Assembly (NCBI GenBank): GCA_019695185.1
Contig: JAIBAN010000003.1
Span: 1 to 64,000 of the forward strand
Reading direction: 5' to 3'
Origin: Blastocatellia bacterium
GTDB taxonomy: Bacteria; Acidobacteriota; Blastocatellia; Chloracidobacteriales; Chloracidobacteriaceae
DNA: 64,000 nucleotides
The notes beneath the pieces are model-generated. The model saw only the letters and a program-made list of their open reading frames with translations, was not told where the DNA came from and did no database searches. The position numbers and the translations under genes are program-made. Positions within the stretch are counted from its first letter, which is position 1, and each line of letters opens with the position of its first letter. Below, piece after piece: positions 34,624-43,786 of the stretch.

Positions 34624-35331
34624 ATGTTTCGTACTTTTTGGATTGGAATTTTATTGACGGGGTTACTGATTGTCCCCTCAATCGCACAAACCCCAAAAAC
34701 AAAACCTGAAACAATCCCGATGACACAATTGGTGGAGCGTTTTCTTCAGCAACCGGATTATGCGGCTGACCAGACTCTCACATTGAACGGAAAGGCTTCC
34801 CACAAAAAATATGCTCAAAAAGGAAAGAAAATTCGGGAGGTGTTCTACCTGTTGGAGGATGTGGAAAACCTCAAAGATGAGTCTTTTCGGCAATATCCAT
34901 TGATTGCCCTGCGGGGAATTCAGCCAACCCCTGTCTTTCTGGATCCACAAACGAAGGTTTATGCCGATGTCCAGGCAAATGTCCCCGTTTCACCAGTGGA
35001 CATGGCAATGCTGTTGCGAAATCTGCCAGCGGAAGTAAAGCAATCCAATGCCGTCAAGCTTGAATCAGTGACGATTGCTGGTTTGAAGGCCACTCATTAC
35101 CGCGTGGCTTTTCCAGGTGAGAAAGCAGGATTGCATTTTTATGTTTCCGATGACCCAAGTGGGTTGTTGCTGAAGTTTGAGTCAGACCCGGAAACGGGAC
35201 TCCAGGGAAGTTTTGTCTGCTCAAATATTTCGTTTGAGATTCCGGATGAATGGTTCCAGATTCCGAGCGATTACCGAAAAGTTGAGCTGAAAACGCTGAT
35301 GTTGGATGTGAAACAAAAAGCGACCCGGTAA
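34624..35331 (+). CDS. Secreted protein of unknown function
   Basis: 235 residues from the ATG at 34624 (AAGGAAGGATA upstream). The signal peptide (MFRTFWIGILLTGLLIVPSIAQ) ends at an Ala-Gln cleavage site. The mature part has a beta-rich layout (SVTIAGLKATHYRVAFPGEKAGLHFYVSDDPSGLLLKFE) somewhat like LolA/LppX-type or DUF4412-type periplasmic lipid-binding folds. That likeness is only a suggestion. The protein at 61631 has a similar 'fit to a lipoprotein carrier' feel but no alignable core. Confidence 0.6.
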   Translation: MFRTFWIGILLTGLLIVPSIAQTPKTKPETIPMTQLVERFLQQPDYAADQTLTLNGKASHKKYAQKGKKIREVFYLLEDVENLKDESFRQYPLIALRGIQPTPVFLDPQTKVYADVQANVPVSPVDMAMLLRNLPAEVKQSNAVKLESVTIAGLKATHYRVAFPGEKAGLHFYVSDDPSGLLLKFESDPETGLQGSFVCSNISFEIPDEWFQIPSDYRKVELKTLMLDVKQKATR

Positions 35332-35338
35332 CCGGATT

Positions 35339-35710
35339 TCAGCCAGTCACCTGCCATTGTTGGCGAAACCGTTCATTCAACTGACAGGCCAAATCGTAAC
35401 TTTCCAAGTTTTCGGCAGTGCGGATTTCCTGCCGATGCTCGAAAACATAGGCAATCAGGTGAACAGTTTCCTCCAGTGACTGAACCTGATACAACGGGCC
35501 AGGGCCGGGAATCAAAATCGGAGGGGTTTCAACCACCCAACACCCCTCCTCCTGCCATCCATAACAAATCCAACCACCTACTTCCAACCCTAGCGATTCG
35601 TCATAGTTTATCTCGCCCAAGACCCGGATTTGTTTTCGATAGGCAGCGGGATTGATTTGGGCGACCAATCCCAGCTTTTGCAAAAAAGGTTCGACCTCAG
35701 CCAGTTCCAT
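35339..35710 (-). CDS. Hypothetical protein
   Basis: 123 residues, soluble and acidic, with no recognised domain. Notable segments are GWICYGWQEEGCWVVETPPILIPGPG and a C-terminal helix with LACQLNERFRQQW. It is the last gene of a minus-strand pair, 11 bp after thiO, so it is probably co-transcribed. It could be an accessory of the upstream gene or unrelated. Confidence 0.55.
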   Translation of the reverse strand: MELAEVEPFLQKLGLVAQINPAAYRKQIRVLGEINYDESLGLEVGGWICYGWQEEGCWVVETPPILIPGPGPLYQVQSLEETVHLIAYVFEHRQEIRTAENLESYDLACQLNERFRQQWQVTG

Positions 35711-35721
35711 AGATTGCGTTC

Positions 35722-36846
35722 TTATGCTGAAAACCGCCGGGGGGAAAACGACGCAACCGGTACTGCCGGGTCTTCACCAACAATCAGGGAGGCAATGATT
35801 TCCGCTGTGATGGGCGTCAGCAAAATCCCGTTGCGATAGTGGCCGGTGGCACAGAACAGCCCTTTCAGGTCGGTTTCACCAAGAATCGGCAATTGGTCTT
35901 CCGCCAAAGGGCGCAGCCCCGCCCAGGTCTCGAGCAGTGGCATCTGGGCCAGTCGGGGCACAACTTCAATGGCTCCGTTCAAGAGTGCGGCGACACCTCC
36001 GGCAGTAACGGTTTTCTCATATCCGCCATCTTCGACAGTGGCACCAATCACCAGCCTGCCGTCACGGCGCGGAACCAGATACGCCTGCTCAGTGCGAATG
36101 ACATGGCGGAGCAAGGTTGGCGGCTGCATGTCGAGCGCCAGCATTTGTCCGCGAATGGGGCGCACGCTGGCCTGCGGCAGCCGCAGGAGTTCGCGCGGCA
36201 TCTGGGCTGCCCAGCTTCCTGCGGCATTGACCACCACCGGAGCCGACCAGCGTTCCAGGCCGACCTCAACGCCGGTTACCCGGTCCCGTTCAATGCACAC
36301 CTTGAGATTGGCGGCGTTGCAGTGGATTTCGACTCCGGCTGCATAAACAGCGGCAATCAGTGCTCGTGTCAGACGGCGGTTGTCCACCTGCCAGTCATCC
36401 GGGAGCCAGACGGCTCCGGTGATGCGTTCGGAAAGGTGCGGTTCGCGGCGGCGGGTTTCCTCAGCAGCTATGAATTCGGCCCGTAATCCTGCTTTTTGTT
36501 GCCAGTCCGCAAATTTCCGGAGTGGTTCCGGGTTTTCCGCAAACGTCGGGAGCAAGGTGCCTTCAGTACGCAATTCGACATCAATTCCGGTTTCCTGCTG
36601 GAGGCTGGAGGCAAAATTCCGATACAAAGCCCGGCTGGCCAGACAGAGGTCAAGCATGACGCCTGGTCCAGCAGCCTCAGCCTGGGGCGCGAGCATTCCC
36701 GCTGCTGCCCAGGAGGCCTCGCCGCCCGGCTGGGCATTGCGTTCAAAGAGGGCCACCTTTTGGTTTGCCTGGGCCAGCTTGCGGGCAATCGCCAGCCCAA
36801 TCACGCCGCCGCCAATGATGATGACATCTGTTGTATGAAGTTTCAT
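35722..36846 (-). CDS. thiO: Glycine oxidase ThiO-like FAD enzyme
   Basis: 374 residues from the ATG at 36846, where the FAD-binding motif begins almost at once ([19 protein letters not shown]). Family landmarks include [23 protein letters not shown], the substrate region [10 protein letters not shown] and the C-terminal FAD contact [15 protein letters not shown]. ThiO makes dehydroglycine for the thiazole ring of thiamine. No other thi gene is adjacent and I see no TPP riboswitch upstream. A general D-amino-acid oxidase is the alternative, but the TGHYRNGI signature favours ThiO. Confidence 0.85.
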   Translation of the reverse strand: MKLHTTDVIIIGGGVIGLAIARKLAQANQKVALFERNAQPGGEASWAAAGMLAPQAEAAGPGVMLDLCLASRALYRNFASSLQQETGIDVELRTEGTLLPTFAENPEPLRKFADWQQKAGLRAEFIAAEETRRREPHLSERITGAVWLPDDWQVDNRRLTRALIAAVYAAGVEIHCNAANLKVCIERDRVTGVEVGLERWSAPVVVNAAGSWAAQMPRELLRLPQASVRPIRGQMLALDMQPPTLLRHVIRTEQAYLVPRRDGRLVIGATVEDGGYEKTVTAGGVAALLNGAIEVVPRLAQMPLLETWAGLRPLAEDQLPILGETDLKGLFCATGHYRNGILLTPITAEIIASLIVGEDPAVPVASFSPRRFSA

Positions 36847-37027
36847 AAGGTTTTGGTTTGGTTGAAAATATGGGCTTTGGCAGTTGGAACGGCAACGACT
36901 CCGTTGCAGGTCCGGCCAGACAAAGAGACGTGCAGGATATGGCACAGCCGGAACCAAATCAAATCAGCCGAACGTCTCAGCCAGGTTTTCATGTGCCTTG
37001 GACAGTCCATTACCACGAACATCACAA

Positions 37028-37085
37028 CCTCAGTCCTCAGTCCTCAGTCCTCAGTCCTCGGTCTTCAGTCCTCAGTCCTCAGTCC
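37028..37085. repeat. Tandem TCAGTCC heptamers, single orientation
   Basis: About eight TCAGTCC units, two of them degenerate (TCGGTCT, TCAGTCC with a neighbouring T), lie about 55 bp before mnmA. There is no matching inverted arm nearby. Confidence 0.9.
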
Positions 37086-37140
37086 TTTACACCGGTTCCG
37101 GGCATTCTCAATTCCGAAAATTCATTTATACTGTCCGGCT

Positions 37141-38319
37141 ATGGAACACCTGGAAAAAATCGCAGTCGCAATGAGTGGAGGCGTGGACAGCTCGGCAGTC
37201 GCTGCCCTGCTCAAGGAACAAGGTCAGGAAGTCGTCGGGCTTTCCATGCAGTTGTGGAACCAGCGCCGCATCAATGTTGGTCCGGATGGCGAACCGCTGC
37301 CCTCAAAATGCTGTTCGCTGGACGACCTCTATGATGCGCGGACGGTTTCCGCCCATCTGGGAATTCCCTTTTACGTGCTCAATTTCGAAGAGGATTTTGA
37401 GAAACACGTAGTGGCTCCGTTTGTGGCCAGCTACCTCAACGGCAATACGCCCAGCCCCTGTGTGGCCTGCAACAGCCGGCTCAAATTCCGGACGCTGGTC
37501 CGGCTGGCTGAGGAAATCGGAGCCTCCAAGGTGGCCACCGGGCACTATGCCCGTGTGCAGTTCAACGAAACCACCGGACGTTATGAATTGCTCAAAGGGA
37601 AGGACCTCAACAAAGACCAGTCCTATTTTCTGTTTGAACTGACCCAGGACCAACTGGCACGGGCCAGCTTTCCGCTGGGCGAGCTTTCCAAGCCGGAAGT
37701 CCGCGACATTGCCCGCCGCAACGGGTTGCCGACGGCGGAAAAATCGGAAAGCCAGGAAATCTGCTTCATTCCGGACGGCAATTATGCCCGTTTCATCGAA
37801 CGCTACGTGGCCGAAGCCGGAGGCAGCGTCAGTGCAACCCCGCAATCACCGGTGGCCCCGGCGTTGGTCCAGTTGGGTTTGCGCCGGACGGTTCCGCAAG
37901 CCGGAGAAATTGTCCATGTGGATGGCCGGGTGCTCGGCAAACATGACGGAACCCACCGCTACACGATTGGCCAGCGGCGTGGCATTGGGTCGTTTGGTGA
38001 CGGTCAGCCGCTCTATGTGGTTGGTATTGATGCCCTCAAACGGCGGGTTGTTGTGGGAAATGCCGACCATCTGCCAGGCAAACAACTGATTGCCGCACGG
38101 GTCAACTGGATTCAGATTCCGGAACTCACCGAGCCACTGCGGTGCAAGGTCCGGATTCGCTATCGCCACGCGGAAGCTGATGCCGAACTGCATCCGCTCC
38201 CGGATGGAAATGTGCGGGTGGTGTTTGATGAACCACAGCGAGCCATCACGCCCGGTCAGGCCACTGTATTTTATGACGGCGACAAGGTGGTTGGTGGTGG
38301 CTGGATTCTGGCCGACTGA
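37141..38319 (+). CDS. mnmA: tRNA-specific 2-thiouridylase
   Basis: Thiolates uridine 34 of Lys, Glu and Gln tRNAs using ATP and a persulfide. 392 residues. The ATG at 37141 puts the PP-loop SGGVDSS at residues 12-18, where it belongs. The two catalytic cysteines sit in [10 protein letters not shown] (about 105) and [11 protein letters not shown] (about 207). The C-terminal [12 protein letters not shown] and the beta-barrel are complete. The reading frame is open far upstream but nothing there looks like protein. It is a lone gene; its sulfur donor could be the cysteine desulfurase-like protein at 19471. Confidence 0.95.
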   Translation: MEHLEKIAVAMSGGVDSSAVAALLKEQGQEVVGLSMQLWNQRRINVGPDGEPLPSKCCSLDDLYDARTVSAHLGIPFYVLNFEEDFEKHVVAPFVASYLNGNTPSPCVACNSRLKFRTLVRLAEEIGASKVATGHYARVQFNETTGRYELLKGKDLNKDQSYFLFELTQDQLARASFPLGELSKPEVRDIARRNGLPTAEKSESQEICFIPDGNYARFIERYVAEAGGSVSATPQSPVAPALVQLGLRRTVPQAGEIVHVDGRVLGKHDGTHRYTIGQRRGIGSFGDGQPLYVVGIDALKRRVVVGNADHLPGKQLIAARVNWIQIPELTEPLRCKVRIRYRHAEADAELHPLPDGNVRVVFDEPQRAITPGQATVFYDGDKVVGGGWILAD

Positions 38320-38370
38320 GTTTTGAATTTTGAGTTTTGAGTTGTTTGTTTTGAATTGTTTGTTTTGAAT
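38319..38370. repeat. GTTTTGA-type heptamers
   Basis: TGAGTTTTGAATTTTGAGTT followed by TTGTTTGTTTTGAATTG repeats fill the short gap between mnmA and the next gene. It is degenerate and in one orientation only. Confidence 0.6.
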
Positions 38371-38396
38371 TGAAAGCGCAATACCAGGAGGTTGTT

Positions 38397-39251
38397 ATGC
38401 CCGAATCAGTGCAAACCGTTGCGGAAACTCCGCCTGAAGTTCAGGAAATCATTGACCGGTTGCCTGATACGTCTCAGATCTACAGCGAAGAACCGGAAGC
38501 AACCGGACTTTCGCCCGAAGTCCAGGAAATCATCAACCGGCTGCCTGACACTTCACAAGCGTACAGCGAGGAACCCGAAATGGAGAGTTCACTTCATTAC
38601 CTGCAATTGTTGTTGCTCGTGACCAGTCTTGAATGGTTATGGCGGGAGCAGGAAGACTTTTTTATTGGTGCCAACCTCAGCATTTATTTTAGTGCCAAAC
38701 AACTGAAAACACGTGACGTTCGAGGACCGGATTTCTTTCTGGTCAAAAATACGGAAAAGCGCCCCCGGAAATCATGGGTGGTATGGGAAGAGGGAGGCCA
38801 ATATCCTGATTTGATTATTGAATTACTCTCGGCTTCAACCGCCAAAACCGACCGGGAAACCAAAAAGAAACTGTACCAAAATCGGTTTCGAACCCCGGAA
38901 TATTTCTGGTTTTCACCTGAAACTCTTGAGTTCAAAGGGTTTCACTTGAAAGACGGAGCATACAAACCAATTCGGCCCAATGCACAAGGTCACCTCTGGA
39001 GCCAGGCACTGGATTTGTACCTGGGAGTCCAGGACGGCAAACTGAGGTATTTCACCAGTACCGGCCTGTTGGTTCCAACGCCGGAAGAAGCTGCAATCCA
39101 GGAAATCCACCGGGCACAGGAAGCATTCGCCCAAGCGGAACAGGAAGCCCAACGGGCGCAACAGGAAGCTCAACGGGCACAACAGGAAGCTCAACGGGCC
39201 GAAAAACTTGCTGCTCAACTGCGGGCTCTGGGAATTGAACCTGAAGCCTGA
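38397..39251 (+). CDS. Uma2 family protein with N-terminal duplication and coiled-coil tail
   Basis: 284 residues (AGGAGG 7 bases before the ATG at 38397). The N-terminus holds two copies of a 27-residue block (PPEVQEIIDRLPDTSQIYSE at 12-31 and SPEVQEIINRLPDTSQAYSE at 39-58). The Uma2 core follows: RGPDFFLVKN (the PD), LIIELLSASTAKTDRETKKK and RFRTPEYFWFSP. It ends in a Glu/Ala/Gln coiled coil with AQQEAQRAQ repeats and LRALGIEPEA. The Uma2 protein inside dnaE ends with LRALGIDPEQ, so the two share their tail. Function unknown; the fold is that of PD-(D/E)XK nucleases. Confidence 0.85.
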   Translation: MPESVQTVAETPPEVQEIIDRLPDTSQIYSEEPEATGLSPEVQEIINRLPDTSQAYSEEPEMESSLHYLQLLLLVTSLEWLWREQEDFFIGANLSIYFSAKQLKTRDVRGPDFFLVKNTEKRPRKSWVVWEEGGQYPDLIIELLSASTAKTDRETKKKLYQNRFRTPEYFWFSPETLEFKGFHLKDGAYKPIRPNAQGHLWSQALDLYLGVQDGKLRYFTSTGLLVPTPEEAAIQEIHRAQEAFAQAEQEAQRAQQEAQRAQQEAQRAEKLAAQLRALGIEPEA

Positions 39252-39277
39252 TTTCCGTCAAAAGGCAGGAGACTCAA

Positions 39278-39640
39278 ATGACCGAAAGAACAAAAAAAAC
39301 ACTCAAATCAATTGGTATCAGCCTGCTCTTTTGGCTTTTGTTTTGGGGAGGGAAGGGTTTGTTTTATGACTCCGCCAGCTATTTTTACGTTTTAGCAGCA
39401 ACAGAGTCCATTCCACATGGAACCGGCAGAGCAGCAGTCAATGGCCGTTTATTTGGGTTTCAGGCTACTGAAGTGGCTGATATAAAAAAAGAGCACTGCG
39501 GGTATTGTGGAGGACCTGGAGATGTCCCAAATGCCAAAGTGTACCGGTATGTTTTCAAAACTTCCCGGCAGGAACTGCGATGTTATTTGTGGTTTGACCA
39601 GCAAGACCGACTTTTTTTAATCGGACCCGACTACGAATAA
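39278..39640 (+). CDS. Small membrane-anchored hypothetical protein
   Basis: 120 residues. There is one membrane segment near the N-terminus (SIGISLLFWLLFWGGKGLFY). A soluble part follows with a CGYCGGPGD element, whose paired cysteines could bind metal, and a C-terminal beta region (RQELRCYLWFDQQDRLFLIG). No family is recognised. It lies 26 bp after the Uma2 gene and is probably co-transcribed with it. Confidence 0.65.
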   Translation: MTERTKKTLKSIGISLLFWLLFWGGKGLFYDSASYFYVLAATESIPHGTGRAAVNGRLFGFQATEVADIKKEHCGYCGGPGDVPNAKVYRYVFKTSRQELRCYLWFDQQDRLFLIGPDYE

Positions 39641-39655
39641 CCCAAAAACCAAAAC

Positions 39656-40501
39656 TCAAAACGCTTTGAAAATGAACCGCTCGACGGCTTCAGCCAAGCC
39701 TTCCTCAGTGTTTGAGGCCGTTGGGTGAAAACCCATTTCCTGAAGCGGTGGCTCGGCGTTTCCCATCAAAACCCCGTAACCGGCGTAGGTGAGCATTTCC
39801 ACATCATTGAAATTGTCTCCGACTGCCATCACGGCTTCCTGCTCAATTCCATAAAATTCCGCCAGAAACTCAACCGCCGTTCCTTTTGAGGCCAGCGGAT
39901 TGAGCAAATCCAGAATCGTCATATCGTTTTTCGGATACGCAGTCACAAGCAGCCGGGCGGCATCGGGCAGGGTGTCGGTCAGGAGTTGGGCCAATTCAGC
40001 CATCGGAGCGCTTTTTCCGATAAACATGACCTGAATGACTGCCTTGCCGACTTCATCAAAGAGGCTGTCCACATAGCGGACATACTTTTTGTTGATTTCC
40101 AGATAGCGGCGGAGCGGTGCGTTTCCTTCGGAAATGCCGTCAGTCAGAATCAGGCCGTCGCCCTCCGGGTCAATCATTGTGAGGGTGTCAGCTTCGTAGC
40201 GTTTGCCAAACTCGATAAGGGTTTGTGCAACTTCACGTTCCAGTGCGTGATAGGCGTAGATGGATTTCGTTTCGAGGTTTTTAATCAAAGCTCCGTTGTG
40301 GGTGACAATGGGCGTTGAAATCCCCAAGTCCTGGGCCACCGGACGCACGGAATGGAACCGTCGCCCGGTGGCCAGCACCAGGTGGACGCCGTATTCGGTT
40401 TCGGCTCGGGTCAAGGCACGGCGGGTGCGGTCCGTCACTTTTCCATCGGGGGTCAACAGCGTGCCGTCCACATCCATGGCCAGCATTTGAATCGGTTTCA
40501 T
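39656..40501 (-). CDS. HAD superfamily Cof-type phosphatase
   Basis: 281 residues from the ATG at 40501. HAD motif I is MDVDGTLLTPDG (two Asp), motif II lies in LVLATGRRFHSV, and motif IV is AVGDNFNDVEMLTYAGYGVLMGNA. The large C2B-type cap and the late ASNTEEGLAEAVERFI are typical of the Cof family. Members hydrolyse sugar phosphates, FMN or similar metabolites; the substrate cannot be read from sequence. It converges with the previous gene. Confidence 0.92.
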   Translation of the reverse strand: MKPIQMLAMDVDGTLLTPDGKVTDRTRRALTRAETEYGVHLVLATGRRFHSVRPVAQDLGISTPIVTHNGALIKNLETKSIYAYHALEREVAQTLIEFGKRYEADTLTMIDPEGDGLILTDGISEGNAPLRRYLEINKKYVRYVDSLFDEVGKAVIQVMFIGKSAPMAELAQLLTDTLPDAARLLVTAYPKNDMTILDLLNPLASKGTAVEFLAEFYGIEQEAVMAVGDNFNDVEMLTYAGYGVLMGNAEPPLQEMGFHPTASNTEEGLAEAVERFIFKAF

Positions 40502-40668
40502 AGACTGCGAATCTACCACTCAAAAAAACGAGCCTGCAACGGCCCCTTCCTGCCGGAAATGAAATTTGCAACTGTTGGTTGTGGGCACCAACGGGGCAAC
40601 GTATACTGCCGGGACATTTGTTTCCCGCATTGTGGCAGACGGGACCAATATAATTATAAAGCTGTGCT

Positions 40669-41307
40669 ATGGCCCGAAGTATTCGACGACAACTCTTTTT
40701 CTTTGTTCTCCTGACGATTGTACTTTCAGGCAGTTATTTCGGTTATACCTACTGGCGGATTCACCGGTATGATGACTTGATTGCACGGGTGGCCAAAACC
40801 TATCGGCTGGACGCCAAACTGGTCCGGTCCGTGGTGTATGAGGAATCCTATTTCGACCCCAGTGCCAAAAGCCGGGTCGGAGCATTGGGACTGATGCAAA
40901 TCACGCCGGTGGTGGTGACAGAGTGGGAACAAACCAGCGGAGACACGGCAGAACCCCGCAAGTTTGTTCAATATTGGGTCAAAAAATACCCCCATGTTGC
41001 ACCCAATAAAAATAACCCATCCTCGGGTGAACTGCTGACCAACCCGGAAATCAATCTTCATATCGGTTGCTGGTATCTGGACCACCTGCGCCAGCGTTTT
41101 ACCGATGAAACCCAAAAACTGCCCATGATGCTGGCCGGATACAATGCTGGCCCCAGTCAGGCCGAGCGGTGGAGGGATGTAGTCCGCTCAAAATCAACTC
41201 TGACCGAAGACGAATATATTCAGCGGATTGATTATCCGGAAACCCAAAATTATGTCCGCCGCATCATGACCCGGTACCGGAAAAAAAATACCGTTTTTGA
41301 TTTTTAA
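40669..41307 (+). CDS. Lytic transglycosylase (SLT family)
   Basis: 212 residues. One N-terminal membrane segment (QLFFFVLLTIVLSGSYFGYTYW) anchors it. The SLT domain has the catalytic Glu in VVYEESYFDPSAKSRVGALGLMQ and the signature LAGYNAGPSQAERW. It cleaves the glycan strand of peptidoglycan to 1,6-anhydro ends. The small size and single anchor resemble MltE/EtgA-like enzymes that open the wall for machines. A pilus/secretion cluster begins 1.7 kb downstream, which is suggestive only. Confidence 0.92.
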   Translation: MARSIRRQLFFFVLLTIVLSGSYFGYTYWRIHRYDDLIARVAKTYRLDAKLVRSVVYEESYFDPSAKSRVGALGLMQITPVVVTEWEQTSGDTAEPRKFVQYWVKKYPHVAPNKNNPSSGELLTNPEINLHIGCWYLDHLRQRFTDETQKLPMMLAGYNAGPSQAERWRDVVRSKSTLTEDEYIQRIDYPETQNYVRRIMTRYRKKNTVFDF

Positions 41308-41454
41308 CCAATAAAACCGGGGATTTCGGGTTTTTGCCGATTTCCGGTCCGAATTTTGAGGTTGGCCGATGCCTCCGTGCATTAAAACACACAGCCACAA
41401 TCAATCGTCACGGACGCGACCTTATCAAAACCGAAGACCATCAAAACCCGAAAA

Positions 41455-41546
41455 CAGCCGCCTGAAGGCGGAACTCAGAACTGCCGCCTGAAGGCGGAAC
41501 TCAGAACTGCCGCCTGAAGGCGGAACTCAAAACCCAAAACTCAACA
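41455..41546. repeat. Three tandem CCGCCTGAAGGCGG units plus CTCAAAAC heptamers
   Basis: GCCGCCTGAAGGCGGAACTC occurs three times in direct order, followed by CAAAACCCAAAACTCAAC, ending within a few bases of the next ATG. It is one orientation only, unlike the inverted sets at 16.2 and 24.2 kb. Confidence 0.9.
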
Positions 41547-41548
41547 CC

Positions 41549-42829
41549 ATGCCTTCACTTGTGTATCCGCTACCCGCCCGCCCGCGTCTGCGCCACCTCA
41601 ACGTGATTCCGGTTGAGCTGAACGGCGAGCGCCTGATTGCCATCCAGGACCCGCAACAGTTCACTGAGCCCATTGCTGTCTCAGAAGCACTGGGAGTGAT
41701 TCTGCTGTTGTGTGACGGGCTTCATACACCGCAGGCAATTCATCAGCTTTTGGTTTCCCGCCTGGGAGCCAAAATTTCATTGCCTGAAGTACTCGCCCTG
41801 CTGGAAAAACTGGATGAATGGCTCTTGCTTGACAGTGACCGCTTTGCCGCCCATTCCCGCCGTATCAAACAGGAATTCATTTCCGCCCCGGTTCGGCCCG
41901 GTGTTCATGCCGGGGCCAGTTACCCGGCGGAACCCAAGGCCCTGCAAGCGCGGCTTGATGAGATTCTGGCTGCCGCACCTGAAACGGAGATTCCGGAAAA
42001 AAAACTGGTCGGACTGATTGCCCCGCACATTGATTTGCGGGTGGGCGGACGGGCGTATGCCCCGGCCTACCGAACCTTGCATCAAGGTTTGACCGAACGG
42101 CTGGAAACCGGTCAACCACTCACGGTCATCATTCTGGGAACCTCGCATTATGGCGGTGAGGGCCTGTTTATCGGTTCACGCAAAGATTTCGAAACCCCGC
42201 TGGGGCGCATCGGCTGTGATACGGAGTTTTTAGACCGGCTGGAAACCCGCCTGGGAAATTCCATCAGTGCCGATGACACAGCCCATCGGCAGGAACATTC
42301 CATCGAATTTCAGGTCGTCTTTCTGCAACATCTGTTCGGCCCGCAGATTGCCGCCGGACAGTTGAAAATCGTGCCCTTGCTGGTCACCTCGTTTCAGGCC
42401 CTGCTGGATGAAAATTTTCCCCAAAAGAAAGCGGATGAACGTGCTTATCAGGCTTTTGTCGCAGCCCTGCGGACCACATTGACGGACCCGGCCTCCGGCC
42501 AGACCTGCCTGCTGGTGGGAGGAGACTTGGCCCATATTGGCCGCAAATTTGGCGACCCGTTTGATGCAGTTGAAATGCTTGACCAGGTAGCCAAGGCAGA
42601 CGCCGAACTGTTGGAGGTGGTCTGCACCGGCAATGCCTCGGCCCTCCTGGCTCACATCGCGCGGGACCAGGATGCCCGCAAAGTCTGCGGCTTTCCTCCC
42701 ATGCTGACCCTGCTGGATGTTTTGGATACATTTGGGAACTGCGAAGGCCGCATGCTCCATTATGAGCAATGGCACGAGGAAGCCACTTCATCCGCCGTGA
42801 CCTATGCCAGTTGGGCATTCTTTGCCTGA
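41549..42829 (+). CDS. MEMO1-family protein with N-terminal PqqD-like domain
   Basis: 426 residues. Residues about 20-105 look like a PqqD-type winged helix (IAIQDPQQFTEPIAVSEALG, LLLCDGLHTPQAIHQLL, LPEVLALLEKLDEWLLL). The MEMO domain follows (VRPGVHAGASYPAEP, GLIAPHIDLRVGG, LGTSHYGGEG, HRQEHSIEFQVVFLQ, LVGGDLAHIGRKFG), keeping the three His and the Asp of the copper/iron site of this family. In many bacteria MEMO is 'AmmeMemoRadiSam protein B', next to AMMECR1 and a radical SAM gene. Neither adjoins it here. A PqqD-like domain usually binds a peptide or delivers it to a radical SAM enzyme. Confidence 0.82.
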   Translation: MPSLVYPLPARPRLRHLNVIPVELNGERLIAIQDPQQFTEPIAVSEALGVILLLCDGLHTPQAIHQLLVSRLGAKISLPEVLALLEKLDEWLLLDSDRFAAHSRRIKQEFISAPVRPGVHAGASYPAEPKALQARLDEILAAAPETEIPEKKLVGLIAPHIDLRVGGRAYAPAYRTLHQGLTERLETGQPLTVIILGTSHYGGEGLFIGSRKDFETPLGRIGCDTEFLDRLETRLGNSISADDTAHRQEHSIEFQVVFLQHLFGPQIAAGQLKIVPLLVTSFQALLDENFPQKKADERAYQAFVAALRTTLTDPASGQTCLLVGGDLAHIGRKFGDPFDAVEMLDQVAKADAELLEVVCTGNASALLAHIARDQDARKVCGFPPMLTLLDVLDTFGNCEGRMLHYEQWHEEATSSAVTYASWAFFA

Positions 42830-43039
42830 CCCAAGAGAAAATGAAACTTCACCAACCTGATTGCGTGCAAAGAAACATCACCGCAACGTACAACCAACAC
42901 GACTTCTGCACAGTTCATGGTTGCCTGCGGTTTACCAAGCGCGATATGCTTGGCGGTCACTTTTGGGCATGCCTGAACAGCCGGTTTCGACCATTAGGCC
43001 AGGGTTGTGCCGCATACCTCGATACAGTTTGAGAAACTT

Positions 43040-43786
43040 GTGAAATCATCGTCGTTACCACTTCGTCAGATTAATCTCTCCCGCGACCCGTTTCGCAACC
43101 GGCGGCTGTTTTGGCTGTGCTGGATGGTGGGCACTCTCATTTTCGGCGGCGGCATCCTGCGTGGTTATGAAAATTTGAGCCAGGAACGTCAGCTTCTGAC
43201 CCAAAACAAATCCCGCAATGAACGCGAAGAACGAAAACTGGGCGAACTGCGCAGCAAAGCCACCGCTATCCCAGCTCAGGCACTTTTGACCCCTGACCAG
43301 GAAGACACCATGCGCTCTGCTGTCACGATAACCCAGAAACGCAGTTTTTCCTGGTCGCGGCTGATGACGCAACTTGAACATTCCCTGGCGAAAGAGGTGC
43401 GGGTGAAATCCATCGCCTTTCAAAAAGGTGGAAGTCGGGTTGAGTCAACCGAGGTCACCCCGGAAGCCCCCCTGCCGCTGGTTTTAACGGTGCGGGCCAA
43501 CAAAACCGAAGCCGTGACAGAGTTTCTGCGCGCGCTCGACAAACAGAATGTGTTCCGGCTGGAACTCAAGTCGCAAAGCAAATCACAGGAACAAGGCGGT
43601 AATGGTGAGTATGAATTTGAATTGATGGGGTCATACAATCCACAGGCAGCGGACCTCAAACCTCCGGTTAATGAAGAAAAACTGGCCAATGTCACCCCTG
43701 CTGCCAACCGGCCTGGGGTACCACCCGTCAAGTCCAACGGCAAATCAGCCCCACCGGCTAAACAGAAAGCACGAAAATCCTCATGA
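43040..43786 (+). CDS. pilN: PilN-like type IV pilus / T2SS assembly protein
   Basis: 248 residues from the GTG at 43040, at LVKSSSLPL; another GTG at 43007 would add 11 residues. A short cytoplasmic segment, LPLRQINLSRDPFRNRR, carries the PilN motif INLL-like element that binds PilM. One membrane helix (FWLCWMVGTLIFGGGIL) and a coiled coil follow, then a ferredoxin-like domain (MTQLEHSLAKEVRVKSIAFQ, EFLRALDKQNVFRLEL). A low-complexity Lys/Pro tail ends it. It forms the inner-membrane alignment complex with PilO, whose gene overlaps it by 4 bp. The pilM gene that usually precedes it is not here. Confidence 0.82.
   Translation: MKSSSLPLRQINLSRDPFRNRRLFWLCWMVGTLIFGGGILRGYENLSQERQLLTQNKSRNEREERKLGELRSKATAIPAQALLTPDQEDTMRSAVTITQKRSFSWSRLMTQLEHSLAKEVRVKSIAFQKGGSRVESTEVTPEAPLPLVLTVRANKTEAVTEFLRALDKQNVFRLELKSQSKSQEQGGNGEYEFELMGSYNPQAADLKPPVNEEKLANVTPAANRPGVPPVKSNGKSAPPAKQKARKSS

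Noticed and set aside
42830-43039. Possible small genes between MEMO and pilN
   Set aside because: Open frames here are short, overlap the ends of both genes and have no start signals or conserved features.
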